From positions 4,402,001-4,466,000 of the forward strand of contig NZ_VFPL01000001.1 in NCBI RefSeq assembly GCF_006716645.1: DNA of 64,000 bases. Reading direction: 5' to 3'. Origin of the DNA: Arcticibacter tournemirensis. Its GTDB lineage: Bacteria; Bacteroidota; Bacteroidia; Sphingobacteriales; Sphingobacteriaceae. The position numbers were made by a program, and so were the translations under genes. This document shows, in pieces, positions 35,785 through 45,454 of this stretch (positions within the stretch are counted from its first letter, which is position 1; every line of letters starts with the position of its first letter). Under the pieces are notes generated by a model. That model was not told the DNA's origin and ran no database searches. It saw nothing but the letters and a program-made list of their open reading frames with translations.

Positions 35785-36924
35785 TTACTTTTGTAATAGT
35801 ATGATGTAGTGGCCTGTCAGATCATTAAAATGGATCCTGTATTTACCCGGCTTGGCCACATTTGCTCCCGGTCCGTCAAACACACCCTTTCCAAATGGAA
35901 AGTCGTCAGCGCCCCCACCCCAGTTGTTGCCCCAGTCTCTGTTGCCTCTGAACTTACAGGCCGTAGATACGGCAAACTCGTACACCAACGTCCATTGGTG
36001 GGGATCATAAGACGACACGGTCATAGGGGGTTCATTATCCCATCCGCAAAATCCTCCGATAGGTCCCATTGTTGTATAAACCCGTGCAGAAGACGCGTCG
36101 AATGGGGCGATAGAATAAGTCATGTCTTTGAGGTTCACATTAATTGTCACATATCCCTCATTTGTATTGGTAAATGCTCCGTCTGCCCGGTCTTCATAAA
36201 CGAGGGTGCTTTCATCCTTTCGGCAGTATGACTTGTTTGTACCCAGTGATTCTTCGGGGATAAACTTGAAGCTGGTCCCTGCGGCCAGCCGCCCGGTAAA
36301 TGTATACGTCTCGTCATTCGGATTGCTGCTATTGCGATACATAACAAGTCTCGTCCCTGAAGGATACTCCCCATGAGTATCTCCAAGGATCCGCAGGTAC
36401 ATCATCTGCATCTTTGGAGTGGCCGCATATGGTGTAATCGTCAGTGGCAAGGTGTTTCCCGATATAGCTATGCGGGCCAGATTCTTTCCGTAATCGGCAA
36501 CGATTCGCATCTCCATATCTATAGATTCTCCCGGCTTGGCCCCGAAGCTCTGCAGGAGCAAGAGATTCATATCACTTACAAAGATGTTGGCCGAAAGTCC
36601 GTTGGTAGCAGCCACTACCTGGGGATTAGCAAAAGCATTCCCTTTTTTATCAATTTGCAGCGTATAATTTACAGGGCCAAGAGGCTGCGGACTTGTACTC
36701 CCATCGAGGTAAAACTGAGTTTCTGTCCAGGTAACTGTAAGCAGCAGAGGATTGGTATCCTCTACAGGTTCTGCCAATACATAGTTCTGCGAAGGAAGGT
36801 TATCTAGAACGCTGGGTTCCGAATGTGTGAGCACGGGAGATTGATCCTTCTTGCATGAAGTAAATACAGCAAGAAGAATCATGCCCATCAGTATGTATCT
36901 AGTTAATTTCATTTGAATAAGCAT
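35785..36924 (-). CDS. SusE/SusF-family outer membrane starch-binding lipoprotein
   Basis: A 379-residue lipoprotein (lipobox AVFTSC, then KKDQSP). An N-terminal SusE Ig-like domain (TYTLQ-type, here NYTLQIDKKGNAF) is followed by two starch-binding-type domains, the last containing GPIGGFCGWDNEPPMT, STACKFRGNRDWGNNWGGG and FNDLTGHYII. It resembles the broken neighbour closely over that last domain, so the two are paralogues. SusE/F hold starch near the SusCD complex. Two starts are possible (36924 or, four codons in, 36912); it begins 3 bases after the susD stop. Confidence 0.88.
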   Translation of the reverse strand: MLIQMKLTRYILMGMILLAVFTSCKKDQSPVLTHSEPSVLDNLPSQNYVLAEPVEDTNPLLLTVTWTETQFYLDGSTSPQPLGPVNYTLQIDKKGNAFANPQVVAATNGLSANIFVSDMNLLLLQSFGAKPGESIDMEMRIVADYGKNLARIAISGNTLPLTITPYAATPKMQMMYLRILGDTHGEYPSGTRLVMYRNSSNPNDETYTFTGRLAAGTSFKFIPEESLGTNKSYCRKDESTLVYEDRADGAFTNTNEGYVTINVNLKDMTYSIAPFDASSARVYTTMGPIGGFCGWDNEPPMTVSSYDPHQWTLVYEFAVSTACKFRGNRDWGNNWGGGADDFPFGKGVFDGPGANVAKPGKYRIHFNDLTGHYIILLQK

Positions 36925-36927
36925 TTA

Positions 36928-38505
36928 TTAATATCCTTTATTCTGAGCAAGCTTCGGATTGGCAGTCAGCTCTAATGCAGGCAAGGGGTACAGGTTATAT
37001 TTATCATCGATGGTAGGAACACCGGTAAAGACTCCATTTTTCCATGGCCATGAATACTCACGGGTAAACTTGCCAAAACGGATCAGATCGCTTCGACGGT
37101 GGCCTTCCCAGTACAGTTCCCGTGAACGCTCATCAAGAATAAAAGAAAGTGTGAACTGAGTATCACTTACGTCGTCAGCATCTGCCCTATCCCGTAATGC
37201 ATTTACCAGCGTTCTTGCCTGCTCCCGAGTGCCACCCTGCCCTCCTCTTAATACTGCTTCCGCGTACATCAGGTAGGCGTCGGCCAGACGGAAGAATGGA
37301 AAGTCGGTGTCGGCAAATACAGGATTCGATCCCTTTTGACCGTCACTATTGATGTTAGTATACTTAATCACCGACCAGCCTTTGTTGAAATCGTACCATT
37401 GTGTAGTCTCAAGTGTACGTCCTTCTTTCCAGAACAAAGCTCTTTTATCGTTATTTGCAAACCGTGCCGATAACGACTCTTTCGCCCGTATACCTGACCA
37501 TGCCTGTGAAAAGCCGAAATTGTCGGCGGGATTCATGTCTGATTTATATGATGCGGCAAGAAGAAACGTCGTCCCTCCATAGGTTGTGGCTCTTCGCCCA
37601 TCAAATACTAAAGGGAAAATGATCTCGGGCGACTTATAGTTATCAGCCCCGAACATGTTCTTATAAGCTGGGTCAAGAGAATAACCGGCAGCAAGCACCT
37701 TATTCACGTACTGCAGGCATTCAGTATATTTATTCTGACCAATATACACCTCAGCATTCAGATATAGCTTTGCCAGGATCATCCAGGCAGCAGCACTAGT
37801 TAACTTTCCGTAATTTGCTTTCGTATTAGGAGGAAGTCCGGCCTCAGCATCTTTGAGCTCCGACTCAATGAAAGAGAAAAAGAACTTACGATCTTTCTGT
37901 TCAGGCAGATAGGCCCCTACGCCCGCTTCTTCAGGAATATAGGGAACATTCGCATAAAGGTCCATCAGGCAGTAATAATTCAGCGCACGCAAAGCGCGAA
38001 CTTCGGCCCGGTAGGTTTTTATCTGATTCTTTAAATCAGCTGGCACCCCACGCTCCTCGAGTTTGCTATCGGTTGTTTCGCGTAAAAACTCGTTTGCATA
38101 CGCAACGTTCATATAAATGCGTGTATAGTTGAGCAGCAGGAAATTATTACTGGATGTCCATTGACAAAACTGTAATCCCCGAAGAGTTTCATTATCCCAG
38201 GCCCCCAGAACTTCATCCGTGCAAAGTTCCTGTAAGTTCCAGTAACTTCTTAGAAAGGTGGCTTCACCCTGATCGTCTGCTGTGATATCAGGCTGGCCCG
38301 CAGGGCCTTCGTTTCCCGACAATGACAAACCTGCATATATTTTGGAAACAAATTGTTCGTACGAGTCCTGATCCCGCCACGCAGTCTCGGGAAGCAATAT
38401 ATTGTCGGTTAATGGCTTCGTATCTAAATCTTTCACACATGACGAAAAAGCGAACAGCAATGCGGCTACCAGCACCCATATATTAAAAATCTTTCTCATA
38501 TCCAT
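36928..38505 (-). CDS. susD: SusD/RagB family nutrient-binding outer membrane lipoprotein
   Basis: A 525-residue lipoprotein (lipobox LFAFSSC, then VKDLDTKP). TPR-rich helical SusD fold with the diagnostic end of family features: YRAEVRALRALNYYCLMDLYANVPY, and FFRLADAYLMYAEA and ELYWEGHRRSDLIRFGKF. SusD forms the lid of the SusC channel and delivers bound oligosaccharide. Located between susC and susE-like genes with spacers of 5 and 3 bases, so co-transcribed. ATG at 38505 or, two codons in, 38499. The symbol rests on the starch-type context. Confidence 0.93.
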   Translation of the reverse strand: MDMRKIFNIWVLVAALLFAFSSCVKDLDTKPLTDNILLPETAWRDQDSYEQFVSKIYAGLSLSGNEGPAGQPDITADDQGEATFLRSYWNLQELCTDEVLGAWDNETLRGLQFCQWTSSNNFLLLNYTRIYMNVAYANEFLRETTDSKLEERGVPADLKNQIKTYRAEVRALRALNYYCLMDLYANVPYIPEEAGVGAYLPEQKDRKFFFSFIESELKDAEAGLPPNTKANYGKLTSAAAWMILAKLYLNAEVYIGQNKYTECLQYVNKVLAAGYSLDPAYKNMFGADNYKSPEIIFPLVFDGRRATTYGGTTFLLAASYKSDMNPADNFGFSQAWSGIRAKESLSARFANNDKRALFWKEGRTLETTQWYDFNKGWSVIKYTNINSDGQKGSNPVFADTDFPFFRLADAYLMYAEAVLRGGQGGTREQARTLVNALRDRADADDVSDTQFTLSFILDERSRELYWEGHRRSDLIRFGKFTREYSWPWKNGVFTGVPTIDDKYNLYPLPALELTANPKLAQNKGY

Positions 38506-38510
38506 CTTTA

Positions 38511-41486
38511 TTAAAAGTTGAGATTAACACCAAGCATGACAGTAAAAGGGCGGGGATATACGTTATTATCTATGCCGCCGAACACTTCGGGATCAAGTTC
38601 ACTGTACTTCGTGAATACCAGTGGGTTCTGAACAGTACCATAAACTCGTCCTCCGAAAGGCAGGTTTTTCAGCTTTTTGAAGGAATATCCCAAAACAATA
38701 TTGTCTATCCGGAAAAACGAAGCGTCCTGTATGTAGTAATCCGATTGTGGCTGTCCAGTCTGAAAGCGTGTTGATAAAGCACTGGTAACCCTGTTTGTAA
38801 GAAATTCGTTTGCAAATACCGACGTAGAACTGATTGCGGCATTATTAGCTGCAATGGCATTATAATTATATTTGCCCAGACTACCGTGCCCTGCAATAGT
38901 AAAGTCCCAGGACCTCCAGGTTAGTTTCGAGTTTAACCCGAAATTAAAGTCAGGTGCCGCATTCTTGTAAACATGCAGGTCCTGCTCGTTAATCAATCCA
39001 TCACCATTGCGATCACGGTATAATCCTTCAATAGGTTTGGCCTGGTCATCATAGATCTGCTCATACACATAAAATGAATTTACCGGACTTCCTACCTTCT
39101 GTACAAGCATGCCTTCCTGACGCAAAGCATTCGGATCGTCTGAGTTGGTGAGCTTTGTAAGCTCGTTTTTATTATAAGCAATATTTCCCGCAAAGTCCCA
39201 CTTAAGGTTCTTTCTGTCAATAACATGTGCATTAGCTGATAATTCGAACCCTGTGTTTTCGAGATTCCCGATGTTAGCAGCAACATATTCGCTGAAATTG
39301 GTACCGGCAGCAATCTTCGTTTTAGCATTGATCAAATCTTTTGTTTTCCTGTGATATACATCAATGGCTCCCTCAAGGCGGTTATTGAATAATCCGTAAT
39401 CTATTCCAGCGTTGTACGTTTCTGTCGACTCCCACTTCAGATCCGGATTAAAGGCGCCCGGTCTGAGGAGAGAGACCCAAACAGGTTCCCCATTATTGTA
39501 ACCGCGTAAATAGCTTGCTTCAGCGCCAATACTGTGCTGGTAAGTTCCGAGATAAGGATAGTCGCCCTGATTAATATCCTGCTGTCCGGTCATTCCCCAA
39601 CCCAGTCTCAGCTTCAGATTACTTATGGTCGTTGAATTTTTGAGGAAGCTTTCGTCTTTTATTCGCCATGCTAGCCCCAGAGATGGAAACAGGGCCCATC
39701 GGTTTTTCTTGCTAAAGCGTGATGATCCATCATCTCTTAGAGTAAAGGTAAGCAGGTACTTTTCTTTCACACTATAATTGAGTCGTCCGAAAAAGGAAAC
39801 TATATAATGTTCGGTATCATAGTCACTGGTGCTTACAAGCAAGGGGTTTCCCTGCTCATCAAGACGGGAAATACGATACGCGATATTATCCCCCGACCGC
39901 CTGTAGTGCTGCCAGGAGTAGCCCGCCATTATATCGAATTTGCTGTCGAGGGCGTCGAGATTATGAAAGTACTGCGTATAAAAGTCAAGTGTTTCGTTTC
40001 TTCGTTTCTGGGTCCAGTCAGAGTCATACCCTCCGTAGTTATAGTCAGACGGTGCGTCAGCCGGAATATATCTGAATCCGTCGCTATTTGAGTAATCCAT
40101 TCCCACGTTAAGGTTAAAATGAAGGTCGGGAAGCGAGTGCAATTTATAGTCAAACTGTGCATTTCCAACGAAGTTGTACACATCAGATATATCCCTGTTC
40201 ATCGTTAACATTGAAACAGGGTTGACTGTAGCAACCTGATTCGGAATGCCCCCTGTAAGCCAGGTAAAATATCCGCCGAATTTACTGGCAGGATCGTACA
40301 CCGGTTGTGTAGGATCCATGTTTATGGCAGCCCCGATAGACGCCTGATTTGCAAACCGATTATATGCATACATTCCCCTACCATTTAACGTCATCTTCAA
40401 GTGGTCGTCAAATAACGACGGCGACAATGAAACACTGCCGGTAGTACGTTTCATCACAGAGGTCTCAAGAATTCCCTGCAGATCTGTATAGCCAGCCGAC
40501 GCCCTGTAAGGCAGCTTTTTGCCGGCTGAACCGTAAATACTGATATTATGTTCATTGTTTAACGTAGTCCTGAAAATCTCGTCCTGCCAACTAGTGTTGC
40601 TGCTCCCTAACTTTCCTTTCAGCTCGTCATATGTGGAGAGCTGTGAATATTCTCTGTCTATAAAGCTACGAAAGTCACCGGCCGTCAATACGTCGATGTT
40701 CTTTTTGGGACTACTTACCGAAACGTTTCCATCATACGCTATACGTGTTTTCCCGGCGGTTCCTTTTTTAGTGGTAATGAGAATAACGCCGTTTGATGCC
40801 CTGGATCCATAAATGGCTGTAGCAGAAGCATCTTTTAAAACTGTAAATGATTCGATGTCTGTTGGATTGATCGTGCTGAGAATATTCCCAACACCACCGA
40901 GTCCCTGGTTGTCAATAAATATCCCATCTACAACGATCAGCGGATCGTTACTGGCCGACAAGGAAGAACCCCCGCGAATACGGATTGCGGCACCACTGCT
41001 CGGGGAGCCCCCTTCACTGGTGATACTTACGCCTGCTACCTTACCTACAAGCATATCCTGTGCATTGGGCGCCAGCCCTCTCACCGAGGCGTCAGCCTTT
41101 ACTGCCGAAATAGAGCCTGTAGCGTCTCCTTTACGGACTTGTCCGTACCCTATTACCACTACGTCCTCCAGCATCTTCGCGTCTTCAGTAAGCGTAACAT
41201 TCAGTTGTGACTGCCCTTTGTAAACAACCTCTTTGGTTACATAACCAATAAAAGAGAATACAAGGGCGGAATTTATACTGACATTATTTAGCTTGTAAAA
41301 GCCCTCCGCATTAGTCGAAGCGCCTGTCCTGGTGCCTTTTACTATAACAGATGCTCCGATAACGGGTTCTCCTGATGCATCCTTTACAATTCCCTGTACA
41401 GTGTGCTGAGCCTGAACACTGGTCACGATCAGCAACATGCAAAAAAGGCAGAGTACATTTGTTCTCATTAAAATCAGGTATTTCAT
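38511..41486 (-). CDS. susC: SusC/RagA family TonB-dependent outer membrane transporter
   Basis: A 991-residue transporter. After the signal peptide (LLIVTSVQAQ) comes a carboxypeptidase-regulatory-like domain (VQGIVKDASGEPVIGASVIVKG, ~27-105), the TonB-dependent plug (IRIRGGSSLSASNDPLIVVDGI; ATAIYGSRASNGVILITTKKG) and a 22-strand barrel ending in a C-terminal Phe. No N-terminal signalling (STN) domain is present, so it is not FecA-like regulated. It imports malto-oligosaccharides with TonB energy. It heads the Sus operon, with a TAATTTTG box about 170 bases upstream. Confidence 0.94.
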   Translation of the reverse strand: MKYLILMRTNVLCLFCMLLIVTSVQAQHTVQGIVKDASGEPVIGASVIVKGTRTGASTNAEGFYKLNNVSINSALVFSFIGYVTKEVVYKGQSQLNVTLTEDAKMLEDVVVIGYGQVRKGDATGSISAVKADASVRGLAPNAQDMLVGKVAGVSITSEGGSPSSGAAIRIRGGSSLSASNDPLIVVDGIFIDNQGLGGVGNILSTINPTDIESFTVLKDASATAIYGSRASNGVILITTKKGTAGKTRIAYDGNVSVSSPKKNIDVLTAGDFRSFIDREYSQLSTYDELKGKLGSSNTSWQDEIFRTTLNNEHNISIYGSAGKKLPYRASAGYTDLQGILETSVMKRTTGSVSLSPSLFDDHLKMTLNGRGMYAYNRFANQASIGAAINMDPTQPVYDPASKFGGYFTWLTGGIPNQVATVNPVSMLTMNRDISDVYNFVGNAQFDYKLHSLPDLHFNLNVGMDYSNSDGFRYIPADAPSDYNYGGYDSDWTQKRRNETLDFYTQYFHNLDALDSKFDIMAGYSWQHYRRSGDNIAYRISRLDEQGNPLLVSTSDYDTEHYIVSFFGRLNYSVKEKYLLTFTLRDDGSSRFSKKNRWALFPSLGLAWRIKDESFLKNSTTISNLKLRLGWGMTGQQDINQGDYPYLGTYQHSIGAEASYLRGYNNGEPVWVSLLRPGAFNPDLKWESTETYNAGIDYGLFNNRLEGAIDVYHRKTKDLINAKTKIAAGTNFSEYVAANIGNLENTGFELSANAHVIDRKNLKWDFAGNIAYNKNELTKLTNSDDPNALRQEGMLVQKVGSPVNSFYVYEQIYDDQAKPIEGLYRDRNGDGLINEQDLHVYKNAAPDFNFGLNSKLTWRSWDFTIAGHGSLGKYNYNAIAANNAAISSTSVFANEFLTNRVTSALSTRFQTGQPQSDYYIQDASFFRIDNIVLGYSFKKLKNLPFGGRVYGTVQNPLVFTKYSELDPEVFGGIDNNVYPRPFTVMLGVNLNF

Positions 41487-41831
41487 TTAGATAATTTTCT
41501 TACAGCCGTGTGCTGTGATTAACTCACTGATTATAGTTAGTAAAAAGTTGTTAGCAGTAGTGAACTGTCAATGTTAACATTTCAGGCTCCTGCGAAAGAT
41601 GGTTAGTGTAGCGTTCTATCATACTATTCTTTTAATTGGTTAATAAACTTTTCCGATCAACTCAAAATTAGATATCACTTTAGTCAGTGAGAATAGCGGA
41701 GATGACTCTGGTAACTTTTTGCACTGCTAACATCAAATCAAAAAACTGAATATCAAACAATTACACCAAATAAAATCAATAGGATATGTAAAAATATAGT
41801 TAGCTCTGAGCGTGTTAACCGGCGATCCAAC
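41487..41831. other. 345-base gap between the SusR-like gene and susC
   Basis: No gene or strong hairpin. The minus strand contains one perfect TAnnTTTG box (41670-41663) and several AT-rich stretches; a TTAGCA/TGCTAA pair recurs (41549-41560, 41725-41735 region) and may be a binding site, but this is not secure. It is the probable regulatory region of the Sus operon. Confidence 0.5.
41663..41670 (-). promoter_or_regulatory. -7 box upstream of susC
   Basis: The minus strand reads TAATTTTG, a full match to TAnnTTTG. It would give a leader of about 170 bases before susC. No TTG at 17-23 bases upstream, as expected for an activator-dependent promoter. Confidence 0.4.
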
Positions 41832-43508
41832 CTATTCCAGCAGACCGATTTGCCGCACCTTCTCTTCAAAATCAACCTCCTGGTTAAGAGATTTCGATTT
41901 CACCTTACTTCTGTAATTGTAAATAGTCCGGAGGGAGTAGTGTAAAAAAGTAGCTATTTTATTGCTGTCTGTAATGCCGAGCCTGATAAGGGCAAACACA
42001 CGCAGTTCCTGGTTTAGCGATTTTCCGTCATTCAGTGGATATTGTTCTTCCAGGCGAAGCATTTTGTTAAGCTCTTTAACGAAATCGGGGTAGATATTCA
42101 AAAATGCTTTATCAAAGCTGGCATAGAGCGATTTCTGCTCTTTCATCGAATCTTCAGATGTTGATGTAATTTTAAGAAGGTCATTAATCTGTCCGGCCTT
42201 TATCTTTCGGTGAACCATTAATTTGAAGGCATCAAGCTTTTCTATATGTTCTGTACAGATTTCGAGAAACTGACTGATGAATTTTTCCTTGATATGATTA
42301 GCTTCCGCGAGGTGAATATTAGTTTGCTTTTGTTGTTCATTTGCAGCTTTGAGTTCCTCATTTAGCTCATTCAGCTTGCTGTTAATCTGTAATATTTCTT
42401 TCTGCGCTTTTGCCAGAGCCCTCATTTGCCTGAAAATAAACACAATACCAATCAACAATACTAAAGACAATACGCTAACTATCACCAGAAGCACCCTCAA
42501 TTTCTGCTGATATTTCTCCCTATCAAGCTGGTAAGCTTTATCAATAATAGGAAGCACCCTGGACGTTTGAATATTTCGTAAGCGGGCATTATAAAAATTG
42601 GCGTCCTCCAGACTTTTCTTGATATAGGAGTTCGCCCTCTCAGTATCGCCCTTACCATAGAGAAGTGTGGCGAGTTCCCTGAGGGCCAAATTTTCTTTTA
42701 TTGCAGCCCTAATATCAGAAGTAGCCGACATGGCCAGATATTTCTGTTGTTTTTGTGTTTCTCCTTTCTTTTCATACAAATAGGCAAGAATAGAGGCCAG
42801 GACTGAATACTCGCGTGTGTCTTGCTTAACAGAAGGAATGCAGGCTAGAAGGATATTCTCTGCCTGCTGAAAGTGCCCCGACTCGATACATTTAGTACCG
42901 AAATTGATCGCATATTCATACCCATCGGCGGGGAGATAACTTAGAAGGGAATCCTGATAGTCATTCCGCTTTTTTACCAGGAGGTCGATATCATTTCCTC
43001 TCTGAAATTCGATCCAGTAAATATATGTCTCAATATACGCCTTATAACAGGCTATACGCTGTGGGGAAGATAGTTGCCCTTTATTTATTTCATCCAACAG
43101 GCCAACAGCATCTGAAAACATTGCTACCCGCGCCATGACCCTGGCAAGCTGAATCTTGCTGTCCCTTATTTTTTCGGAATCGCCCAATTGTTGCGCAGCT
43201 TGCAACGCTTTCCTGCCGTATAACTTAGCCGAATCGCTTATAAACCCTTCATATTCTTTTGCCAATGTACTATACACTTCATACTTTCCAGTCTCAGCCA
43301 AATCAGTACGACTTAACCGTTGAGTGATTTTATTTAGAAAGGCCTTCTTCTTATCTGTAAACTGCTTTTCGGTGTTGATTACATTATCAAGTTCAGATAG
43401 CAAAGAATCGGGCTTAGCAAAAGCAACACCACACATTAGGACTGACTGAAAACCTATCAGCACCGGAATGATCCGCTTAACAGGTTGAATAAGAAAACTT
43501 CTAAACAT
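41832..43508 (-). CDS. SusR-like membrane-spanning transcriptional regulator (DUF6377)
   Basis: A 558-residue regulator. An N-terminal signal/anchor (LIGFQSVLMCGVAFA) is followed by a periplasmic tetratricopeptide-like helical domain (~30-330), one membrane segment (LLVIVSVLSLVLLIGIVFIF, near 340-362), a cytoplasmic coiled coil (~370-405) and a C-terminal DUF6377-like domain with a helix-turn-helix (LGITDSNKIATFLHYSLRTIYNYRSKVK). The Bacteroides SusR starch regulator has this layout: maltose is sensed in the periplasm and sus genes activated in the cytoplasm. Position directly before susC supports the same job. Its own -7 box lies at 43527. Confidence 0.82.
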   Translation of the reverse strand: MFRSFLIQPVKRIIPVLIGFQSVLMCGVAFAKPDSLLSELDNVINTEKQFTDKKKAFLNKITQRLSRTDLAETGKYEVYSTLAKEYEGFISDSAKLYGRKALQAAQQLGDSEKIRDSKIQLARVMARVAMFSDAVGLLDEINKGQLSSPQRIACYKAYIETYIYWIEFQRGNDIDLLVKKRNDYQDSLLSYLPADGYEYAINFGTKCIESGHFQQAENILLACIPSVKQDTREYSVLASILAYLYEKKGETQKQQKYLAMSATSDIRAAIKENLALRELATLLYGKGDTERANSYIKKSLEDANFYNARLRNIQTSRVLPIIDKAYQLDREKYQQKLRVLLVIVSVLSLVLLIGIVFIFRQMRALAKAQKEILQINSKLNELNEELKAANEQQKQTNIHLAEANHIKEKFISQFLEICTEHIEKLDAFKLMVHRKIKAGQINDLLKITSTSEDSMKEQKSLYASFDKAFLNIYPDFVKELNKMLRLEEQYPLNDGKSLNQELRVFALIRLGITDSNKIATFLHYSLRTIYNYRSKVKSKSLNQEVDFEEKVRQIGLLE

Positions 43509-43526
43509 GAATATTGGCTAATACCA

Positions 43527-43534
43527 CAAAGATA
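43527..43534 (-). promoter_or_regulatory. -7 box of the SusR-like gene
   Basis: The minus strand reads TATCTTTG, a full match to TAnnTTTG, 18 bases before the ATG. It lies immediately after the terminator of the upstream gene; no -33 TTG. Confidence 0.5.
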
Positions 43535-43541
43535 ATTTATT

Positions 43542-43560
43542 CAGGCTGATAAACAGCCTG
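43542..43560 (-). terminator. Hairpin after the sugar dehydrogenase gene
   Basis: CAGGCTG (43542-43548) pairs with CAGCCTG (43554-43560) around a 5-base loop, followed on the minus strand by an AT-rich stretch. Probable terminator of the upstream (minus-strand) gene. Confidence 0.5.
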
Positions 43561-43603
43561 TCGCTATGGTCCCTTTGATGGTTTGCCAGGCAAGCCTGAT
43601 CAT

Positions 43604-45349
43604 TTAATTATCCTGCTGTTTTATGCTGTTCACCAGTCCCGAAGTCAGTTTCTTAGTGAGTTGGATATCTTCAGGTGTTAACCTACGTTTAATCAGAAGA
43701 TTGAATGCAAGTTTCATTTCCGGGCTGAACATCACCTTCCGGGCTGTTCCTCCGTCCATTGATTTGATCGACTTTATCAGTTCACTCAAAAGTTTCTTCG
43801 CTGATTTCTGATCATTAACGGCCCCGGCTTTTTCTTCTATTCCATCCAGGTCGGCTCCCCCTTTCTGCCAGGTGAACTGTATAACTACCCCTCTTAAGCT
43901 ACTGCCTTCCGGATCTTCACCTGAGGGCCCAGACGTCACAGAGGAGCTATCTGTAACAACATAAATATTTTTACCATCGGGCGAAACGGCGATATCTCTG
44001 TATCTTGCTTTTCCTTTGAAGTAGCTGATGGTATCGCCACTAATTCCATCGCCATTTTTATTGAGCTTTAGACGAACCACTCTTCCCTCCTTTAGCGAGG
44101 CGACAAGCAGAGAATTTTTCCAGCCCGCTATTGCATCGGATGTATACACTTCTATACCAGAAGGCGCAACAGCCGGCCAGTCAGGCTTTTCACCGGTCTT
44201 TTCTTTTGTTGCTATAAATATCTTATTTAGGAAACTACCTTCGGCAACGTACATGCTCTTTATGGGATCCCGGTAATTATCTAACCCTATCTTTTCTGCA
44301 TTTTGCTCTTCGCTTACAATCTCGGGATAAGTAGTATGCCACTTACCCGGCAGACTATCGCGGTCCGAAACGCCAGCTGAAAATCCGTTATAATTATTGT
44401 CGTTATATCCTATGATCAAAGGGTGCCCGTAGTTCTTTCCTTTCTCAATAATATTGATCTCATCGTCAGAGAAGGGACCATGTTCCGATGAGTATAAATA
44501 GTCTTTTCCCTTTATCCTGGCCGCTGCAAGTCCCTGAGGGTTGCGATGCCCGTAGCTCCATACCGCATTTTGTCTTTCGGAATTAAAGGGATTGTCGTTG
44601 GGTATCCACCTGTCGTATACGTCAAAATCACTGTCGGGAGTAAGATTAAATCGATGGATCTTTCCTTCATATTTATTTGTATTTTGAGCATGATTTGTTC
44701 TTCCTCCATTGTCAAACTGTCCCGCTCCCATATCCCCAACGGAATAAAAAAGATAATCGACGCCATCAAGGGGCGCTATGCGCAGCCTGCCGCCATTATG
44801 ATCATTGCTTTGAGGGATAGAGTCACAAATCGTTACAGGATTTATAAGGCTATGATTCTTTTCGTTGTACTGGTAGCAAACGATCCGGCCTGTAAAAAAA
44901 TGTCCTCCCCAACCAGGCTTTCCTCCATCATTTGTTGAATTTACTGCCGGGTCGTTGTAGATGTACATGAGATACACATAAGGCTTTCCCTTAAGTAACT
45001 GAGGATGCAAAGCCATTCCCATTAATCCCCCCTGCGGCCATGGTTTTCCATTATCTATTGAATCAGGAACCTTATCATACCTTGGAAAATTCTTTTTATC
45101 ATTTAAATCAAGTACAACTGCCCGTTCACCGTTCTCCGGATTGATCCGGCTTACCTTATACCCCTTTGATTCGGTTATCCATAGAAAATTATCAGGACCA
45201 TAAACAATCTCCCAGGGATCGCTTAATCCTTTTGCTATAATTTTAGATTTAAACTCCTCACCATATGGTCCGTGGAGTTTCTGCGGATAAGCTTCCGGGT
45301 AAAAAAAAGTCAATAGAATAAAAAGCAGGATAAAGGTTTTCCGTTGCAT
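43604..45349 (-). CDS. PQQ-dependent sugar dehydrogenase (soluble aldose dehydrogenase type)
   Basis: A 581-residue exported six-blade propeller enzyme. I chose the ATG at 45349 (MQRKTFILLFILLTFF signal peptide); a longer frame starts at 45379. GSDH-family features: LSDPWEIVYGPDNFLWITE, GLMGMALHP, DHNGGRLRIAP with the catalytic His, WSYGHRNPQGLA and SSEHGPFSDDEIN. The substrate is an aldose such as glucose; the cofactor and the acceptor cannot be told from sequence. It lies between the SusR-like gene and the second hydrolase cluster, possibly using sugar released by either. C-terminal ~80 residues are an extra helical tail. Confidence 0.87.
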   Translation of the reverse strand: MQRKTFILLFILLTFFYPEAYPQKLHGPYGEEFKSKIIAKGLSDPWEIVYGPDNFLWITESKGYKVSRINPENGERAVVLDLNDKKNFPRYDKVPDSIDNGKPWPQGGLMGMALHPQLLKGKPYVYLMYIYNDPAVNSTNDGGKPGWGGHFFTGRIVCYQYNEKNHSLINPVTICDSIPQSNDHNGGRLRIAPLDGVDYLFYSVGDMGAGQFDNGGRTNHAQNTNKYEGKIHRFNLTPDSDFDVYDRWIPNDNPFNSERQNAVWSYGHRNPQGLAAARIKGKDYLYSSEHGPFSDDEINIIEKGKNYGHPLIIGYNDNNYNGFSAGVSDRDSLPGKWHTTYPEIVSEEQNAEKIGLDNYRDPIKSMYVAEGSFLNKIFIATKEKTGEKPDWPAVAPSGIEVYTSDAIAGWKNSLLVASLKEGRVVRLKLNKNGDGISGDTISYFKGKARYRDIAVSPDGKNIYVVTDSSSVTSGPSGEDPEGSSLRGVVIQFTWQKGGADLDGIEEKAGAVNDQKSAKKLLSELIKSIKSMDGGTARKVMFSPEMKLAFNLLIKRRLTPEDIQLTKKLTSGLVNSIKQQDN

Positions 45350-45454
45350 AAAGATTGTTTTTCTGTAAAATAGATGCAAATATGAAACAGGCTGAGCACC
45401 TTAATGTTTCAACAAAAGACGTTCCGTAGACGTTGTGTTTCAGTAATGTTACTC

